From the NCBI RefSeq assembly GCF_009730915.1, contig NC_052479.1, positions 30,071,610 through 30,135,609 on the forward strand: a stretch of DNA of 64,000 bases, read 5' to 3'. Below, one piece after another: positions 1-12,218 of the stretch (the stretch's first letter is position 1; each line of letters starts with the position of its first letter). The DNA comes from Dioscorea cayenensis subsp. rotundata (lineage: Eukaryota > Streptophyta > Magnoliopsida > Dioscoreales > Dioscoreaceae). Under the pieces are notes generated by a model. It saw only the letters and a program-made list of their open reading frames with translations. It made no database searches and had not been told where the DNA came from. The position numbers and the translations under genes are program-made.

Positions 1-292
1 CAAATAAAACTGTGCCAAAAATAGTGACAAAAAATCGTGCCTAAAACCGTGACAAAACAAAAGTGTGCCAAAAATAGTACCAAAAAAATGTGCCTAAAAC
101 CGTGACAAAATTGGCACGGTTTAGTTAAAGCGTGACAAAATTTGGCACGGTTTTACTATTTCGTGACAAATTATATTTGTCACGCATGCTATAGGCACGG
201 TTATATTTCCGTGCCAACATCAGTTTGTCACGGTTTTTTGGCCAAAATCCGTGCCAAACCTACCGTGCCAAATTCCTGTTTTTCTTGTAGTG
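1..292. mobile_element. CACTA (En/Spm) element, one terminal end
   Basis: The block ends at 281-292 with tttcttgtagtg, the reverse complement of the CACTACAAGAAA terminus common in plant CACTA transposons. Inward of it are many short subterminal repeats built from gtgccaaa, gtgacaaa and cgtgcctaaaac in both orientations, as expected for transposase-binding subterminal repeats. The other end lies outside the window, so size and coding content are unknown. This is a different family from the CACTA element at 31235-37078, because the subterminal motifs differ. Confidence 0.75.
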
Positions 293-295
293 TCT

Positions 296-1659
296 ATGAA
301 ACCTTATTGTGGGTTAATGACAAACTCTTAAAAAGATATTCTCCCCCAAAAAGAGAGATTACCCCTAATCCAAATACAGACCATTGAAATGTGATTTCTC
401 TTAAAATTCACTCCACATGATTGCAAAGAGCACGGAAGTTATCACTAACTCACACGGAAGGATTGCGGGAGACAAAGTCTATAAAGTACCTTAACCTAAG
501 GCGTACTCACTATCCTCTTGAAATGCGATAAATCTATGTTAGGTGTGAATTTCTTCTCGTCACGTAACAAACCAAACATGATAGCTAGGGCTTTCACCTA
601 GTTAGCAACCAAGCATTCAAACACGCTAATAGACACAAATAGAAATGATTGCAATTAAGAAAACAATTAAAGCATCAAAGATCCAATAACCAACGTCAAA
701 AGTATAAACCCTAGAGTTCAACTATGCCCAAACATCTACAAATTAGCCATCTATTAATGGAGGACAAGCATCCAAGATACAAATAATAGGAGGAAACATG
801 AAAGCTATGAAACCCCACTTCTCAATCGTGCCGATGAAGAATCACTTAAGAAACAACAAGGAAGCTTCCACGTAGCCGCCAAGGTGAGCTTGACAGCTAC
901 TACCTCCAATCCCCTTGAATGTGGATCCAAATCTCCCTACAAATCACCCCTTAAGTGCTGAAGATTCGTCTCCTTCCCTAACTCCGCCTCCAAGAATCGC
1001 CCAAAAGAAGAGCCAAGAATGCCCTAAAAAATCCTCATCAGTTCTATTTACGCCCGATTGCTTACGGGCTACTTATAGATGTAAGGACGTGGTTGTAAGG
1101 GAGCTGGAGAAGAGAGTTGCGAGACTTACAGTACCACTTACGGCCATAAGTCAAGTTCGTATAGTAAGGTCTTCTTTTTGTGTTACGGTAGAGCTTATGG
1201 CCGTAAGCGCTGGACCATAAACTTCATTGTGTTGCTTCTTGTGACTACTCTTACGGGCGTATGTTGTGATCGTAAACTCCTCTAAATGGTCCTTACTGGC
1301 CTCCTTACGAACGTAAGCCTTACCCGTAAGGTTATCTAATTTGCTCTGAATCCCCTTTATAGGCATAAGCATGCCCGCAAGGTTATGTGGAATCTACTTA
1401 CGGTCGTAAGATTGGCCGTAAGCTACCAGTAAACCACCCAATTTTGCCTTGTCCTTATTCAAATAATGCCAACAGAGCTCCAATTTCATTGTTTAAGGTC
1501 TAAAATGCTCCTTTTGGCTCTCTCTTGTATTGAAGTGCTACCCTAAGCCTGAGAATGTGAAGCACACTATATTTAACATCGAATTCCACAATATGGTTCT
1601 AATTCATGCCAAATAAGTGTACTAAGTAATATAAATATAGAAATGTTGTATACTCATCA
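296..1659 (-). mobile_element. LTR-like retrotransposon remnant (solo LTR or fragment)
   Basis: Non-coding block that on the minus strand would begin TGATGAGTATACAAC at 1659, a plausible 5' TG of an LTR. It contains at least five 14 bp imperfect palindromes of the form cttacggNcgtaag (1137, 1194, 1250, 1304, 1397). No coding domain, primer-binding site or convincing target-site duplication was found, and the left boundary is a guess. A solo LTR of a Ty3/gypsy element is the best explanation, but another repeat class is possible. Confidence 0.4.
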
Positions 1660-2449
1660 AGTAGCATACTTGGTATTTCATTTTTCTGGCCTCCTTTTGA
1701 TAGGGTTTGAATTCTACTTGTGACTTGTCTACAATTCACTCAAATGTACACTTGAGTGTCATAGAAATTTACATTAATTTTGATAATTAAAAATTTAAAT
1801 AAATTTATACTTATATTATTATCCAAAATCATTAGTTGAAATTTCTGTTGAAGTCAAGAAGTTTTCATCTTTTAATCATTAGTTTGATGAAAACTGTGAT
1901 TGTTACAACAAAATTGCAAATGTTCAAGAGATTGATGATGTACACAATAAATGAAGGGGAAATAATTCTAAATTACCCTGTGATTTGCCTCTTTCTCAAG
2001 TCAGTACCTATGGTTTGATTGTTAATATTTTAGTATCCTATAATTTTAACCATTTGTAAAAAAATACCAAAACACTTAACCAAAAGCTAACAAACTAATA
2101 TATTTCACCCTTATCTTTACTTTAGTGAGTTAACATAAAATGATAGTCTTATTCTATTAATCCACTTTATTCTACCGATCACCTGATATCTAATTTTATG
2201 AGGAAAACCATGATAGAAATGTGTAGAATGAGATAAAAAAAAAAAAGAGTAAAATTTACTCTTTTGTCTTTTTTACTTAAGAGGAAAACCATGATAGAAA
2301 TGTGTTCAATTGGTTTCTCTAACTAGCTCCCCCATTTAAAGGTTTCACAGTATCCTTCTCTTTGATTGCGGCATTCAAGGTTTGGGATGAGAAGCCTGTC
2401 AACAATAAAATAGGTTCAAAAAAACTTTATATATAAAGTAATGGCTGAG
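1660..2449. other. Intergenic DNA, nothing recognised
   Basis: AT-rich sequence with short A and T runs. No coding region of convincing length or similarity, and no repeat boundary seen. Confidence 0.6.
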
Positions 2450-2971
2450 CTTTAATTTGGTTATCCTTTAAGTTCAAATTGGGGCACCTAGAAGTTACTC
2501 ATTTGAGATATTATCTCAAACACTTATTGGATGAGGTAATCACATATTCAATTAATTTCTTCTCCTACCTCTCACTTTTAATTAAAATTAATCATACATT
2601 TTTGGATCATTTGCAACCTAGAACTTAAAAACACTTAAATTTTGATGCACTTCTCCTGGTGTCAGTGGGATAGAGCTTTTCCCAAGTGAGGACATGATCA
2701 AAGACACCCTCACCCTCATGTTTATAGAAGTGTCATGAATTGGATATCCTCGTATGCAATTATTTTTTTGGAAGCCGTGCCATGTTCCCTATCTCTTTTA
2801 CCAATCAATGATGATTTTGCGTTTGTGGCTTAAACTCTTTCGTACGCATTATATGCAGTGGGCGTTCACAACAGACATAGTGCAAGATGCTAGTTGTCTG
2901 TCTCCGGATCAGTCCTTGACAGATGTCGACCACGTCTATGGCTTTTCCCCATTTGTTTTATTCACTTCATG

Positions 2972-3012
<41 letters not shown>

Positions 3013-3320
3013 TTTTGTGGTTCCCATGAAAGATGATGACCATGTTTATGTTGTTCTTTTAAGTGGCTCATAAATTTTCACATATAAAATTAGTTTCCAC
3101 ATGGATTTTTTCAAATGGTCCCACAAGAGTGTCTTGTGGTTCTAGTTTTACTTGCTATATATCCAATTTCAACATCATCTTCATCCATCAATTGAATTTG
3201 TGGTCCTCATCGTCTACATTTCTAGTTAACAATAATTTATCAAACCCATGGTTGCGAAATAAAAGAAGCTTTAAACGGTCCATTATACAGCTAATGAAAG
3301 CTAGTCGCAGAGTTTAAAAG
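2450..3320. repeat. Duplicated cassette, copy 1
   Basis: This stretch is clearly similar to 3545-4470. The shared landmarks occur in the same order: a segment around gagatattatctcaaaca, a block around cacttctcctggtgtcag, a block around gtcatgaattggatatc, a (TTTA)n microsatellite (2977-3013 here), and a block around aagtggctcataa. No gene is recognised in it. This copy lacks the 183 bp MITE present in copy 2 and so gives the empty site. Confidence 0.75.
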
Positions 3321-3544
3321 AAGGAAATTGTGCATTCCACCTTCTTATTTATTCTTCTATTTCCCTTATAATTATTAATTTCCATAGTTAATTAAGTACT
3401 ACTAATTTATATTAAGATCTTATTTTATGCCTATATTTCAGTGTAAATCTTTAAATGCTGCTTGATTATGTCTAATAATTAAAGCTGCTCTAATTTGAAA
3501 CCATCTTAGCCACATTTCAACCTCACAAAAGACTTAATTGTAAT

Positions 3545-4470
3545 GACTGAGATTTGGTTGTCTTGGAAGTACAATCTGGGCTCCTAGAAGTTCCTTATTT
3601 GAGATATTATCTCAAACATCTGATCAGTGGCGGATCCAGAAATTTGATATAACCCGGGTTTAAATAAAAATCAATCTTTATGATAAACACACTATGTCCC
3701 AACCACGGTTTCACCTTGGGCTTCCTTTTCCTCAACTCAAACTTAAACCTTATCAGATGGAGTTCTTCAAAGGTTTTCCGCCCGGCCAGCCCGGACTGCC
3801 GCCACTGCATCTGATTGGAGTGATGTAACCACAAATTCAATTAATGTCTTCTCACACCTCTTTCATTTCTAATTAAAATTAATCATATATTTTTTCAGTG
3901 AACGCTAAGAGATTCTAAGAAGACCGTTAAACCCAAACTTAATTTTTTTTATGAGAAGTGCGTGCACTTCTCCTGGTGTCAGTGGGATAGGGCTTTTCCC
4001 AACTGAGGACAAGATCTGAGACACCCTCAACCACATGCTGATAGAACTGTCATGAATTGGATATCATCCTACGCCATTATTTTTTTTTTGGGAAGCAGTG
4101 TCATGTTCGCTATCTCTTTCATCTCAAACTTTGATATTTTGAGTTTGTCGCTTAAACTCTTTCGTCTGCATTATATGCAGTGGAAGTTTGCAATAAACAT
4201 AGGGAAAGATGCAAGCTGTCTGCCTCCGGTTCATTTCATGTGTGATTTACTTATTTATTTATTTATTTATTTTGTGGTTTCCATGAAAGATGATGACCAT
4301 GTTTCTGTTGTTCATCTTTTAAGTGGCTCATAATTTTTCACATATGAAATTAGAGTTTTTCAAATTGTCCCAAAAGAGCGTCTTGTGGTTCACGTTTCAC
4401 GCGCTATATATCCAACTTCAACATCATCATCCATCAATTGAATATTGTGGTCCTTGTTGTCTACATTTCT
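3545..4470. repeat. Duplicated cassette, copy 2
   Basis: Second copy of the cassette at 2450-3320, with a shorter (TTTA)n tract near 4248-4271. It is interrupted by the small hAT-type element at 3625-3807. Direct orientation and adjacency indicate a local tandem duplication. Function unknown. Confidence 0.75.
3625..3807. mobile_element. hAT-superfamily MITE, 183 bp
   Basis: The termini are inverted repeats, cagtggcgg at the left and ccgccactg at the right. It is flanked by a perfect 8 bp target-site duplication, catctgat, at 3617-3624 and 3808-3815. An 8 bp duplication with CAGTGG-type ends is the hallmark of hAT elements. The paralogous cassette around 2520 reads through without the insert, which is a natural empty site. 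No coding capacity. Confidence 0.9.
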
Positions 4471-4683
4471 AATTATCATATAGGGTGAATCAGTATTTAG
4501 TCAAATTCAAATATAAAATAAGACAATATAATATTATCTAATGGCTTATTTAGTGCACATCAAATATAACATAGAATGTAAGTTTACTTTTCCTATATCC
4601 ATTCCTACATATATCCCATTCTCATATTTTATAAGTCATTATCTTATTTGGTTATCTTATATCCCCAAAGTTTATACCATTTC

Positions 4684-5953
4684 AAATATTTGGTTTAATC
4701 CTGACAGTAGTTGGGCTAAAATCATTCATTATAATTACTCAATTGGTAGCCCAAATGGAATCTTTTTCCACAACCCACCTAGAAACAAATCTTTCTTTTG
4801 GGCAGGAGTGAACTCTACTTTACTTCCCTTCTGATCCTGTATACACAAAATCATCAGAAATGGCTCAAACACATCTCTTTGGTTTGACCGTTGGCATGAT
4901 GGACAATTGCTCAAAGACCTCTGGCCAACACTTTTTTCAGATTGTACATCTCCTTGGATAAATATTAGACAATTCATCCAACTTATTAATCGTCCAGAGG
5001 TTCTCTTTTACTCTGCTCCCTCAGACATGTTATCCTATCTTTTAGAGATCATTCCAGATTGCTCTCATAGTCAGGAAGATTTCTATTCCTGGGGATTGGA
5101 AAAAAGTGGAAAATTCACTGTCAAATCATTTTATAAATTCCTCATTGATGGTGGAATGCGTAGTCCACTTTATTCTCAATTCTGGAAAACCCGCTGTCCT
5201 AGCAAAATAACTCTTTTCTGCTGGCTCGCTGGGGAAGATAAAATTCTCACTCTCACAAATCTCTTCAAAAGAGGGTGCAACACTCAAAGCTCCACAGACA
5301 CCTGTGTTCTATGTCACAAAGCTTCAGAAAATGTTAACCATCTTTTTCTTGAATGTGATTTCTCCAATCGTCTCTGGGGTTTTTTTTTTCACAGGTCCTT
5401 GGTTTCAACCTCTCTCCACATTCAATTCCCACTCTTTGGACTTCTTGGATTCTATCTCTTATCCCATGACACCGAACCCTCCGGGATCTTATTTCCGTCA
5501 ATCTTGTGGAATATCTGAATTGAGCAGAAACACTCGTATTTTTCCATTTGAGTCGCTTTACCGGTTTACTAATATTTTTTATTAAAAGCTGCTAATATGC
5601 TCCTCTCTTGGTTCTCAATTACGAGGAGATAGTCGAGCAACCGGGTCCTTCTCTGAGCTTTCACGAAAAATCAAGCGCTCTCTTAACTTCTACGCGCTAG
5701 AGACTCAAACCTGTTGGAGAATCGGACTACGATCATGCTGGGAGTAGTTGCTCCTTTTGATGGCTTGGAGCGGTGCGAGGGGACCAGGATGGTGTCTTCC
5801 GCCTTCCTAGCTCCTTCTCTCCCTGTTTTTTATTTTCCTGTTGTTTCTAGTTCCTCTCCTCACATCTGGTGAGATATTTTATCTTGTACTCTTTGTCTCT
5901 TTTTATTCAATAAAGCTGTGATTTATTCACATTTATTTCAAAAAAAAAAAAAA
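4684..5953 (+). mobile_element. 5'-truncated LINE (L1-type non-LTR retrotransposon), 3' end
   Basis: The coding remnant at about 4690-5518 matches the region after the reverse transcriptase of plant LINEs. A segment around SWAKIIHYNY is followed by the zf-RVT domain, with its zinc-binding pattern in CVLCHKASENVNHLFLEC. The frame is broken by a stop at 4832-4834 and ends early at 5518. An AATAAA signal near 5909 precedes a 14-base poly(A) tail at 5940-5953, which marks the true 3' end. The reverse transcriptase core is missing. It belongs to the same broad family as the LINE at 9751-12218. The 5' boundary is approximate. Confidence 0.85.
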
Positions 5954-7098
5954 TTAGTAAGAGGATTTAGTCGGACATTATTTTATTTTTTTATTGTTTT
6001 TTTTTTTTTAGTTGCGCATCATGTTTCACGGACGTTGCGAAATTATCAGACAAACAAAGGCCACAAAAACAATCACGAGTCTTGTCAAATTGTCTCAAAA
6101 CCAAAGGCCACACTGTATATGAATATTTTGTGGTTCAAGATGCGTTCAGTATTCAAGTTTGACTTCAAGTTTGACTTGACCATCAGTATTCATCACTTAA
6201 TCATTTTTTTTATATTTTAAAATTTGAAGTCATTGTCGAACAGGTTAAGGTCGGCTGTTTGAATTGACATGATAGCAAATGATCATCAAACACTTGTCAC
6301 ATTTTCATGAATTAAAATTAATAATGACGTCATCTAAAAATTGGCACTGTTTTAATCCAATATTTTGATATCACCCAACATGTATTGTCAAATATTTAAT
6401 TCCAGTAAGAATATATTTTATTGATAATTAACCATATGAAAAATGATGAACAAGCTGAAGGACGTTTGAAGAGTTTTTCAACGAATCAACAGCCCCATAT
6501 GTTACATGCTCTATGTTATTGTTCTGGCCTTGGAACACGTACATTATAATTAATCATAGAATTAAAATTAATTTGGTTGTTAATTAATTATTTGTAACTT
6601 TTTTTTTATAAAGTGATATGCACTGTTAGTCAAGGGACATAAAATTACAGAAGTGCACCAGTTTTGGTGATTTGCAGACCTCCTAGAAATAAATCCTCCT
6701 ACAATGCAATTTATGAGAGAAGGAAAAATGCTCCTCACACAGACTTTCTATAGTGGATTTTATGCATTAAGAGTTATGAGACTCAAACTCGAAATCTTTC
6801 AAACCTAATAATGGATGGGTAACGTTGGGCTATGCCCTAGTTCCCTCTGACTCACTTGTTGAAGTTCCTGAATTTTTTAAATAAATTTTAATCCAAATAT
6901 ATGTAAATTTAAAAAATTAACATTAATAACATTAATTAACTGTGATATGCTCTTGTAATATACTCCATGATATTATTTATTTTGATATTTTGAAGTTTTA
7001 AAATGTTAATTATGAAATAAATGCATAAAATTTGACCCATACACTCAGCAAGAAAAACATATGTGAATTATCCTTCTAAAACCTCAGCTTGTAATCTC
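5954..7098. other. AT-rich intergenic DNA upstream of CYP79 copy A
   Basis: No gene recognised. The last ~70 bases resemble the region upstream of CYP79 copy B (shared motif around aaaacatatgtgaa), so the proximal promoter belongs to the duplicated unit. Confidence 0.6.
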
Positions 7099-7106
7099 TA
7101 TAAATA
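7099..7106 (+). promoter_or_regulatory. TATA box of CYP79 copy A
   Basis: tataaata lies 54 bases before the ATG at 7160. A matching element precedes the second copy at 25773. Inferred from position and consensus. Confidence 0.55.
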
Positions 7107-7159
7107 CACACCTCATTTCTTATCGTCAGACATTGCCATTAGTTTCATATATCTCTTCA

Positions 7160-9626
7160 ATGGCAGCCACATATTCTTTAGCCACTGCCTCAGGCATTCT
7201 CGCCGGAGTTCTTCCGGTAGCTGTCCTCTTCCTAGTCACTGCTGTCTTCTTCCTCCTTATCTACCATTTACAAAACCCTAATGAGCATGAAAAAGATGGT
7301 GGAGGTGGTGATCATCGTTTACCACCTGGTCCAGCAGCCTTACCAATTTTCGGAAGTCTTCCGATGATGCTTTGGAGGAAACCACATTTCCGGTGGATCC
7401 TCCAAAAAGCTGAAGGCAAGGATATTACTTGCATTCGCCTAGGAAATGTCCATGTCATTGTTGTTAACTCACCGGAGCTAGCCTGTGAGTTTTTTTAAAG
7501 AAGAATGACGCCATCTTCGCCTCCCGGCCGATAACAATGGCTACCGAATACTCCAGTAGGGGCTTCCTCTCTGTCGTCATTGCTCCGTGGGGTGATCAGT
7601 GGAAGAAGATGCGCCGAGTAATTGCCTCGGAGGTGATGAACCATAAAAGGTTCCGAAGCATGGCGAAGATGCGGGTTGAGGAGGCCGACAACCTTGTTCG
7701 GTGTATTCAATACCAAAGTGAAGCTAATGAAGTGATTGATGTTCGAAAATCTCTTAGGTATATATTGTTGAAATATAATTGATATCTTCTTATAGTATAA
7801 CAAACTATGTGAATATCAAAATGTGATTAGTGCTTTTAGTATATTTTGAGAGTGAATATTTGATATTATTATTAGTAAAGATTATATGTTCAGTATATAA
7901 AATCACTAGTCTTATATATGTTGAGTACAGTGGAGTATTATAATTTAATATCTCTATTTATGACTTTATTATCACGTGAGCTATATATAATTATTTACCC
8001 ATTTTAATTTTATTTCTGAAGGTATTACAGTGGAAATATCATAAGGAGGATGATTTTTGGGTGCCGGCATTTTGGAATGGGAGCGAAAGATGGAGGGCCA
8101 GGGCCCGGCCCGGAAGAGATAGAGCATGTAGAGGCTGCATTCACAGTGCTCTCATTGATCTATGCCTTTTGTGCATCAGATTTTATGCCAAGTTTGAGAA
8201 TTTTGGATATAGATGGTCATGAGAAAATCATGAAGAAGGCGATAAAGGTGATCAATAAGTATCATGATCCTATCATCGAAGAAAGAATGCGACGATGGAG
8301 AAGCGATGGAGGTGCTGATAATGAGCCAGAGGACATCCTTGATGTGTTCATTTCTCTTAAAGACGATAAAGGGAAGCCTCTCTTAACCATGGAAGAGATT
8401 AAGGCTCAAGCTGCGGTGAGTTCAATCTTTACACAAGTATAAATAACTCATGGTGAAAATTACATCTTTAAATTAAAAACAAAACTATAAACTATATAAA
8501 TTATAAATATGAACACTAACTTAAATGCGAATACTAATGAATATGTGCTCATTCTCTCATGTTATGGAAGGTATATTTGTTGATGCAAAATTATTGTTAG
8601 AAAAGCAAAACCCTACATGTAATTAAACGTAAATTAATAATTGGCTCACTATTGATAAATTGGCTCACTATTGATAAACAGAACTTAAACTATAGGCACC
8701 AACATTAATCCTAAACTCAAACAGTAAGTTATTGAACGTTACAATATTGAATACTAACCCTAAATTAAACATTTGAGAGTTAAAGGTGTACTAAATGAAT
8801 ATTTAGATATATATATACACATATAATTAAAACCCTAGCTAGCACTAAATTAAAGCATTTGATAAAAGAGTACTTAAATATATAAGTAAAAAACCCTAAT
8901 CCTAACTTTAATATTTGATAAAGGAGTATTTATAAATTACATGCATAGAATTAAAACCCTAACCCTAACCCTAAAATAAGCTTATGTAACACTGCATGGT
9001 TGTGCATGCAGGAGCTCATCCTTGCAACGGTGGACAACCCCTCAAACACAGTGGAATGGGCGATGGCTGAGATGCTCAACCAGCCAGATATTCTCCGAAA
9101 AGCCATCAAAGAGCTAGACAGTGTCATCGGCCCGAACCGCCTCGTCGAAGAGTCTGACTTCCCAAACCTCCCCTACCTAAAGGCATGTGCCCGTGAAGCC
9201 CTTCGTCTCCACCCCCTTGCCCCCTTCAACCTCCCCCACGTCTCCACCACCAACACCACCGTCGCCGGTTTCTTTATCCCCAAGGGCAGCCAGGTCCTCC
9301 TAAGCCGTGTTGGGCTTGGCCGGAACCCTAAAGTTTGGGAAGATCCAATGAGGTTCAACCCTGACAGGCACCTTAATGAGAAGAATGTGGAGTTGGCTGA
9401 GCCGAATCTCCGTTTCATATCGTTCTCCGCCGGCCGGAGAGGGTGCATGGGAGCACCGTTAGGGACAATGATGACATACATGCTGTTGGCTAGGGTTTTG
9501 CATGCGTTCACGTGGAGCTTGCCCGTCGGTGAAGAGCCCGTGAACCTCTCTGAGGACAAACTTAGCCTCTTCATGGTTAAACCTTTGCATGCATTTGCTA
9601 AGCCAAGGTTGCCCTTTTTAAGTTAG
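7160..9626 (+). pseudogene. Cytochrome P450, CYP79 family, copy A (frameshifted)
   Basis: Exons 7160-7757, 8022-8415 and 9012-9626, all joined by GT-AG introns; about 534 residues if read through. CYP79 enzymes are ER-bound and N-hydroxylate amino acids to aldoximes, the first step to cyanogenic glucosides, glucosinolates or volatile oximes. Evidence: N-terminal membrane anchor, RLPPGP hinge, the CYP79-type I-helix ATVDNPSN in place of the usual AGTDT, the EALRLHP ExxR segment, the CYP79-typical PFNLPH, and the haem loop FSAGRRGCMG. Copy B has five Ts at the corresponding site, but this copy has seven at 7490-7496. The +2 shift creates a stop at 7496-7498 after about 112 residues. Everything downstream is open. 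The substrate cannot be told. The frameshift is in a homopolymer, so a sequencing error should be excluded. Confidence 0.85.
8953..8975 (+). repeat. Short telomere-like repeat in CYP79 copy A intron 2
   Basis: Three to four ccctaa units in tandem at the end of intron 2, just before exon 3. Copy B has only scattered ccctaa motifs at the same place. The unit is mostly 6 bp and not the usual 7 bp plant repeat, so local slippage is as likely as telomere-derived DNA. Confidence 0.5.
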
Positions 9627-9750
9627 TTTATATATATATATATATATATAACTATTTTCTTGCAATGTTTTTATGTACTTTTATGTTTGTGTGTTTTTGT
9701 TTCGAGTAAGAATGTTAAACTTATAATATTAATGCTTGAGCTATATATGT

Positions 9751-12218
9751 TTTTGAAAAAAAGTGGATAAACCACAACCATTCAATAAAAGGAAAGACGA
9801 ACACATACAACGTACGTCCACTAGCTGTGGAACACAAGGAAACAACAAAAAGAAGGAACAACGGGTCTCCTCCTGACCCAAAAAAAGAAAAAAGCACTAC
9901 CCCACAACTTCATCCAGAGTCTCCTCAGACGTAAGAGATACCGCTGCCCACTCAAACTGAGGTCCCGTGAACTCTAAGCTGCGCCGAATGGAGGAAATAG
10001 AATCCCCAAGCGTCGATCTCAATCTCTCTGGAGCTGCAGAGAACCATGATAAGATGAAGTGATCAGTTCTAACTAGAATAGCATGCGGGCACATACATTT
10101 ACCAGAAAAAATAACATCGTTTCTTGTAAGCCAAATCGCCCACACAAAAGCTTTAATCACCCCGTCCCCAACCACGCGGGATACAGGCCGCAAGGCATTC
10201 CGCCAATCCCCCCACAGAAGCGCCATCGAATGCGGAAGCGACGGCAACTGGACGACACTACTAAGCTGCGTCCACACCTCCAACGAGAAATTGCATTACA
10301 GAAAAAGATGATCCACCGATTCCACCGCTTCGTGGCATAGTACTCAAGTAGAAGTCGGAAGCTTGTTGCACCTGCGCTTAGCTAAGTTTTCAAGGGTAAG
10401 AATTTTATCCTTCCAGACCAACCAGTTGAAAATATTGACCTTCCTCGGGCAAGGTCCCTTCCAAAAGAACTTAGCAATCGAGCACCTAAGCCCTCCGTCA
10501 TTCAATCGGTCATAGAAGGATTTGACAGAGAAGGAACCATTGGCAGTCAAACTCCAAAGCTTCAAATCCTTATCCAAACCAGAAGGAGAGTTCCGACTGG
10601 CAGGAAGCAACACCGACTCAAGATCACTCACAAAAGGTTGCCAATTAAGAAGATGCCTCAATTCAAACACCGAAGCATTCTGCATCGAGGATGCCAAAAA
10701 ATCGTTCGGCCAAAGGTACATAGGTGTCCGGCCGTTGAGCCAACGGTCCTTCCAAAACAAAGATTCCATCCCGGAATAAACATTAACCGTGACGCACCCA
10801 TTAAATGCTGCTAAACCTTTCAGAACCCCGGACCAAAAGAACGAAACCCTGCCTCGAGGAAGGCCAAACGAGTTCCAAGAAGGCAAGTTATAATTGAATT
10901 TAATCACCTTCGCAACGCACCAGTTTGAGTCAGTCAAAAATTTCCATCTCCATTTCCCCAGCAGGGCCATATTAAACGCGGATAAGTCCAAAATGCCCCA
11001 ACCCCCTTGCTCCTTTGAGCGACAAATCTGCTACCAAGCGACCAGTCGGCACCTAGGAATATCAATGTCAGGGCCCGACCATAAGAAATCCCGGCGCACC
11101 CGATCAATGTCCTTAATGACCCATCTGGGTAAACGAAAGATGGACATCCAATACGTCGGAATGTAAGTAAGGACCGAATTTAATAATGTAAGTCTGCCAC
11201 CGATTGAGAGATAAGAAGATTTCCAAGAAGATAAACGACCTTTTATTTTATCAATCAAGCTCTTCTAGTCCTGTTTACGAGGCCGTCTACCGGAAATCGG
11301 AATGCCCAGATAAATAACCGGAAGACATCCAACGGTACAATTGAAAGTGTTCGATCGCGGCCCTCAAATCCAGAAGCTAGTTCATGATGGTAGAAAAAAG
11401 ACAAGTCTTGGCGAAATTGATTTCTATCCCCGAAAGTCCTTCAAACAGCAACAAAATCAACTTAATAATCCTCAGATCTTCGGGCCCACCAGTGGTCAGT
11501 ATCAGTAGGTCGTCCGCATAGTGCAGATTACAAATACTACCAAATTCCCCAACCGGAACTCCAACCAAAATATGGGAATTCAGCGCATTCTCAAACAAAG
11601 TACTAAGCACATCCGTAACCAAAACAAACAACAAGGGCGACAACGGATCACCCTGCCTAAGACCACGCTGATATCTAACGTATCCTCTAGGGGACCCATT
11701 AATGAGGATAGATGCTTTCGACGAACTCAGAATAGTTTGGATCCACCCTAACCATTTAGAGCCAAAACCTCTCACTCTCAGCAAGTCAAACAGGAAATCC
11801 CAGTCAACCAAGTCAAAGGCCTTAGCAAAGTCCACTTTAAGTACATGGCCATCCAAATTTCTTTTTTGGATACTGAATAACAGTTCCTCAGCCGTAGCAA
11901 TATTGTCTAGAATGCATCTACCTTTTAGAAGGGCCGACTGGGTCTGATTCACCAGAGAGTCCATCACCGTACCAAGTCGCATAGCAAGAATCTTGGAAAT
12001 GATTTTTAGAGAGGAATTAACTAAACTGATCGGTCGGTAATCTCCAGGGGATGCCGGGCTCGAAACCTTAGGGATGAGAACAATGTTAGCCCAGTTTATA
12101 CGTTCCAAGTTCGCCTTCCCATAGTAGAAATTCTCACACAGCTTCCAAACCTCATTTTTGACAATCTCACAAAACGTTTTAAAGAACAACAGGGGAAACC
12201 CATCAGGTCACGGCGCCT
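9751..12218 (-). mobile_element. 5'-truncated LINE with degraded reverse transcriptase
   Basis: On the minus strand the pieces run in order. The reverse transcriptase core (about 12189-11377) has GDYRPISL, the QGDPLSPLLF segment and the catalytic HYADDLLI. A thumb-side piece (11258-11031), a segment around KVIKFNYN and the zf-RVT domain (10991-10344), and a C-terminal piece (10283-9897) follow. Several stops and frame changes lie between them, including stops inside the zf-RVT zinc pattern near 10290-10345 and inside the KAPxPDGF motif near 12200. A 9 bp direct repeat tatatatgt flanks it (9742-9750 and 12219-12227). It is inserted in the 3' flank of CYP79 copy A. The matching position after copy B (about 29370) lacks it. 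Confidence 0.85.

Noticed and set aside
142..387. 81-codon frame at the window start
   Set aside because: It runs through CACTA subterminal repeats and the adjacent LTR-like block; not protein-like.
9173..9574. 133-codon minus-strand frame opposite CYP79 exon 3, with a counterpart at 28640-28948 in the second copy
   Set aside because: It is the shadow of a GC-rich, conserved exon on the other strand. Its conservation follows from the P450 coding constraint.
10083..10779. Plus-strand frames over the LINE (10083-10340, 10522-10779 and others)
   Set aside because: They overlap the clearly recognisable minus-strand LINE protein and show no similarity of their own.
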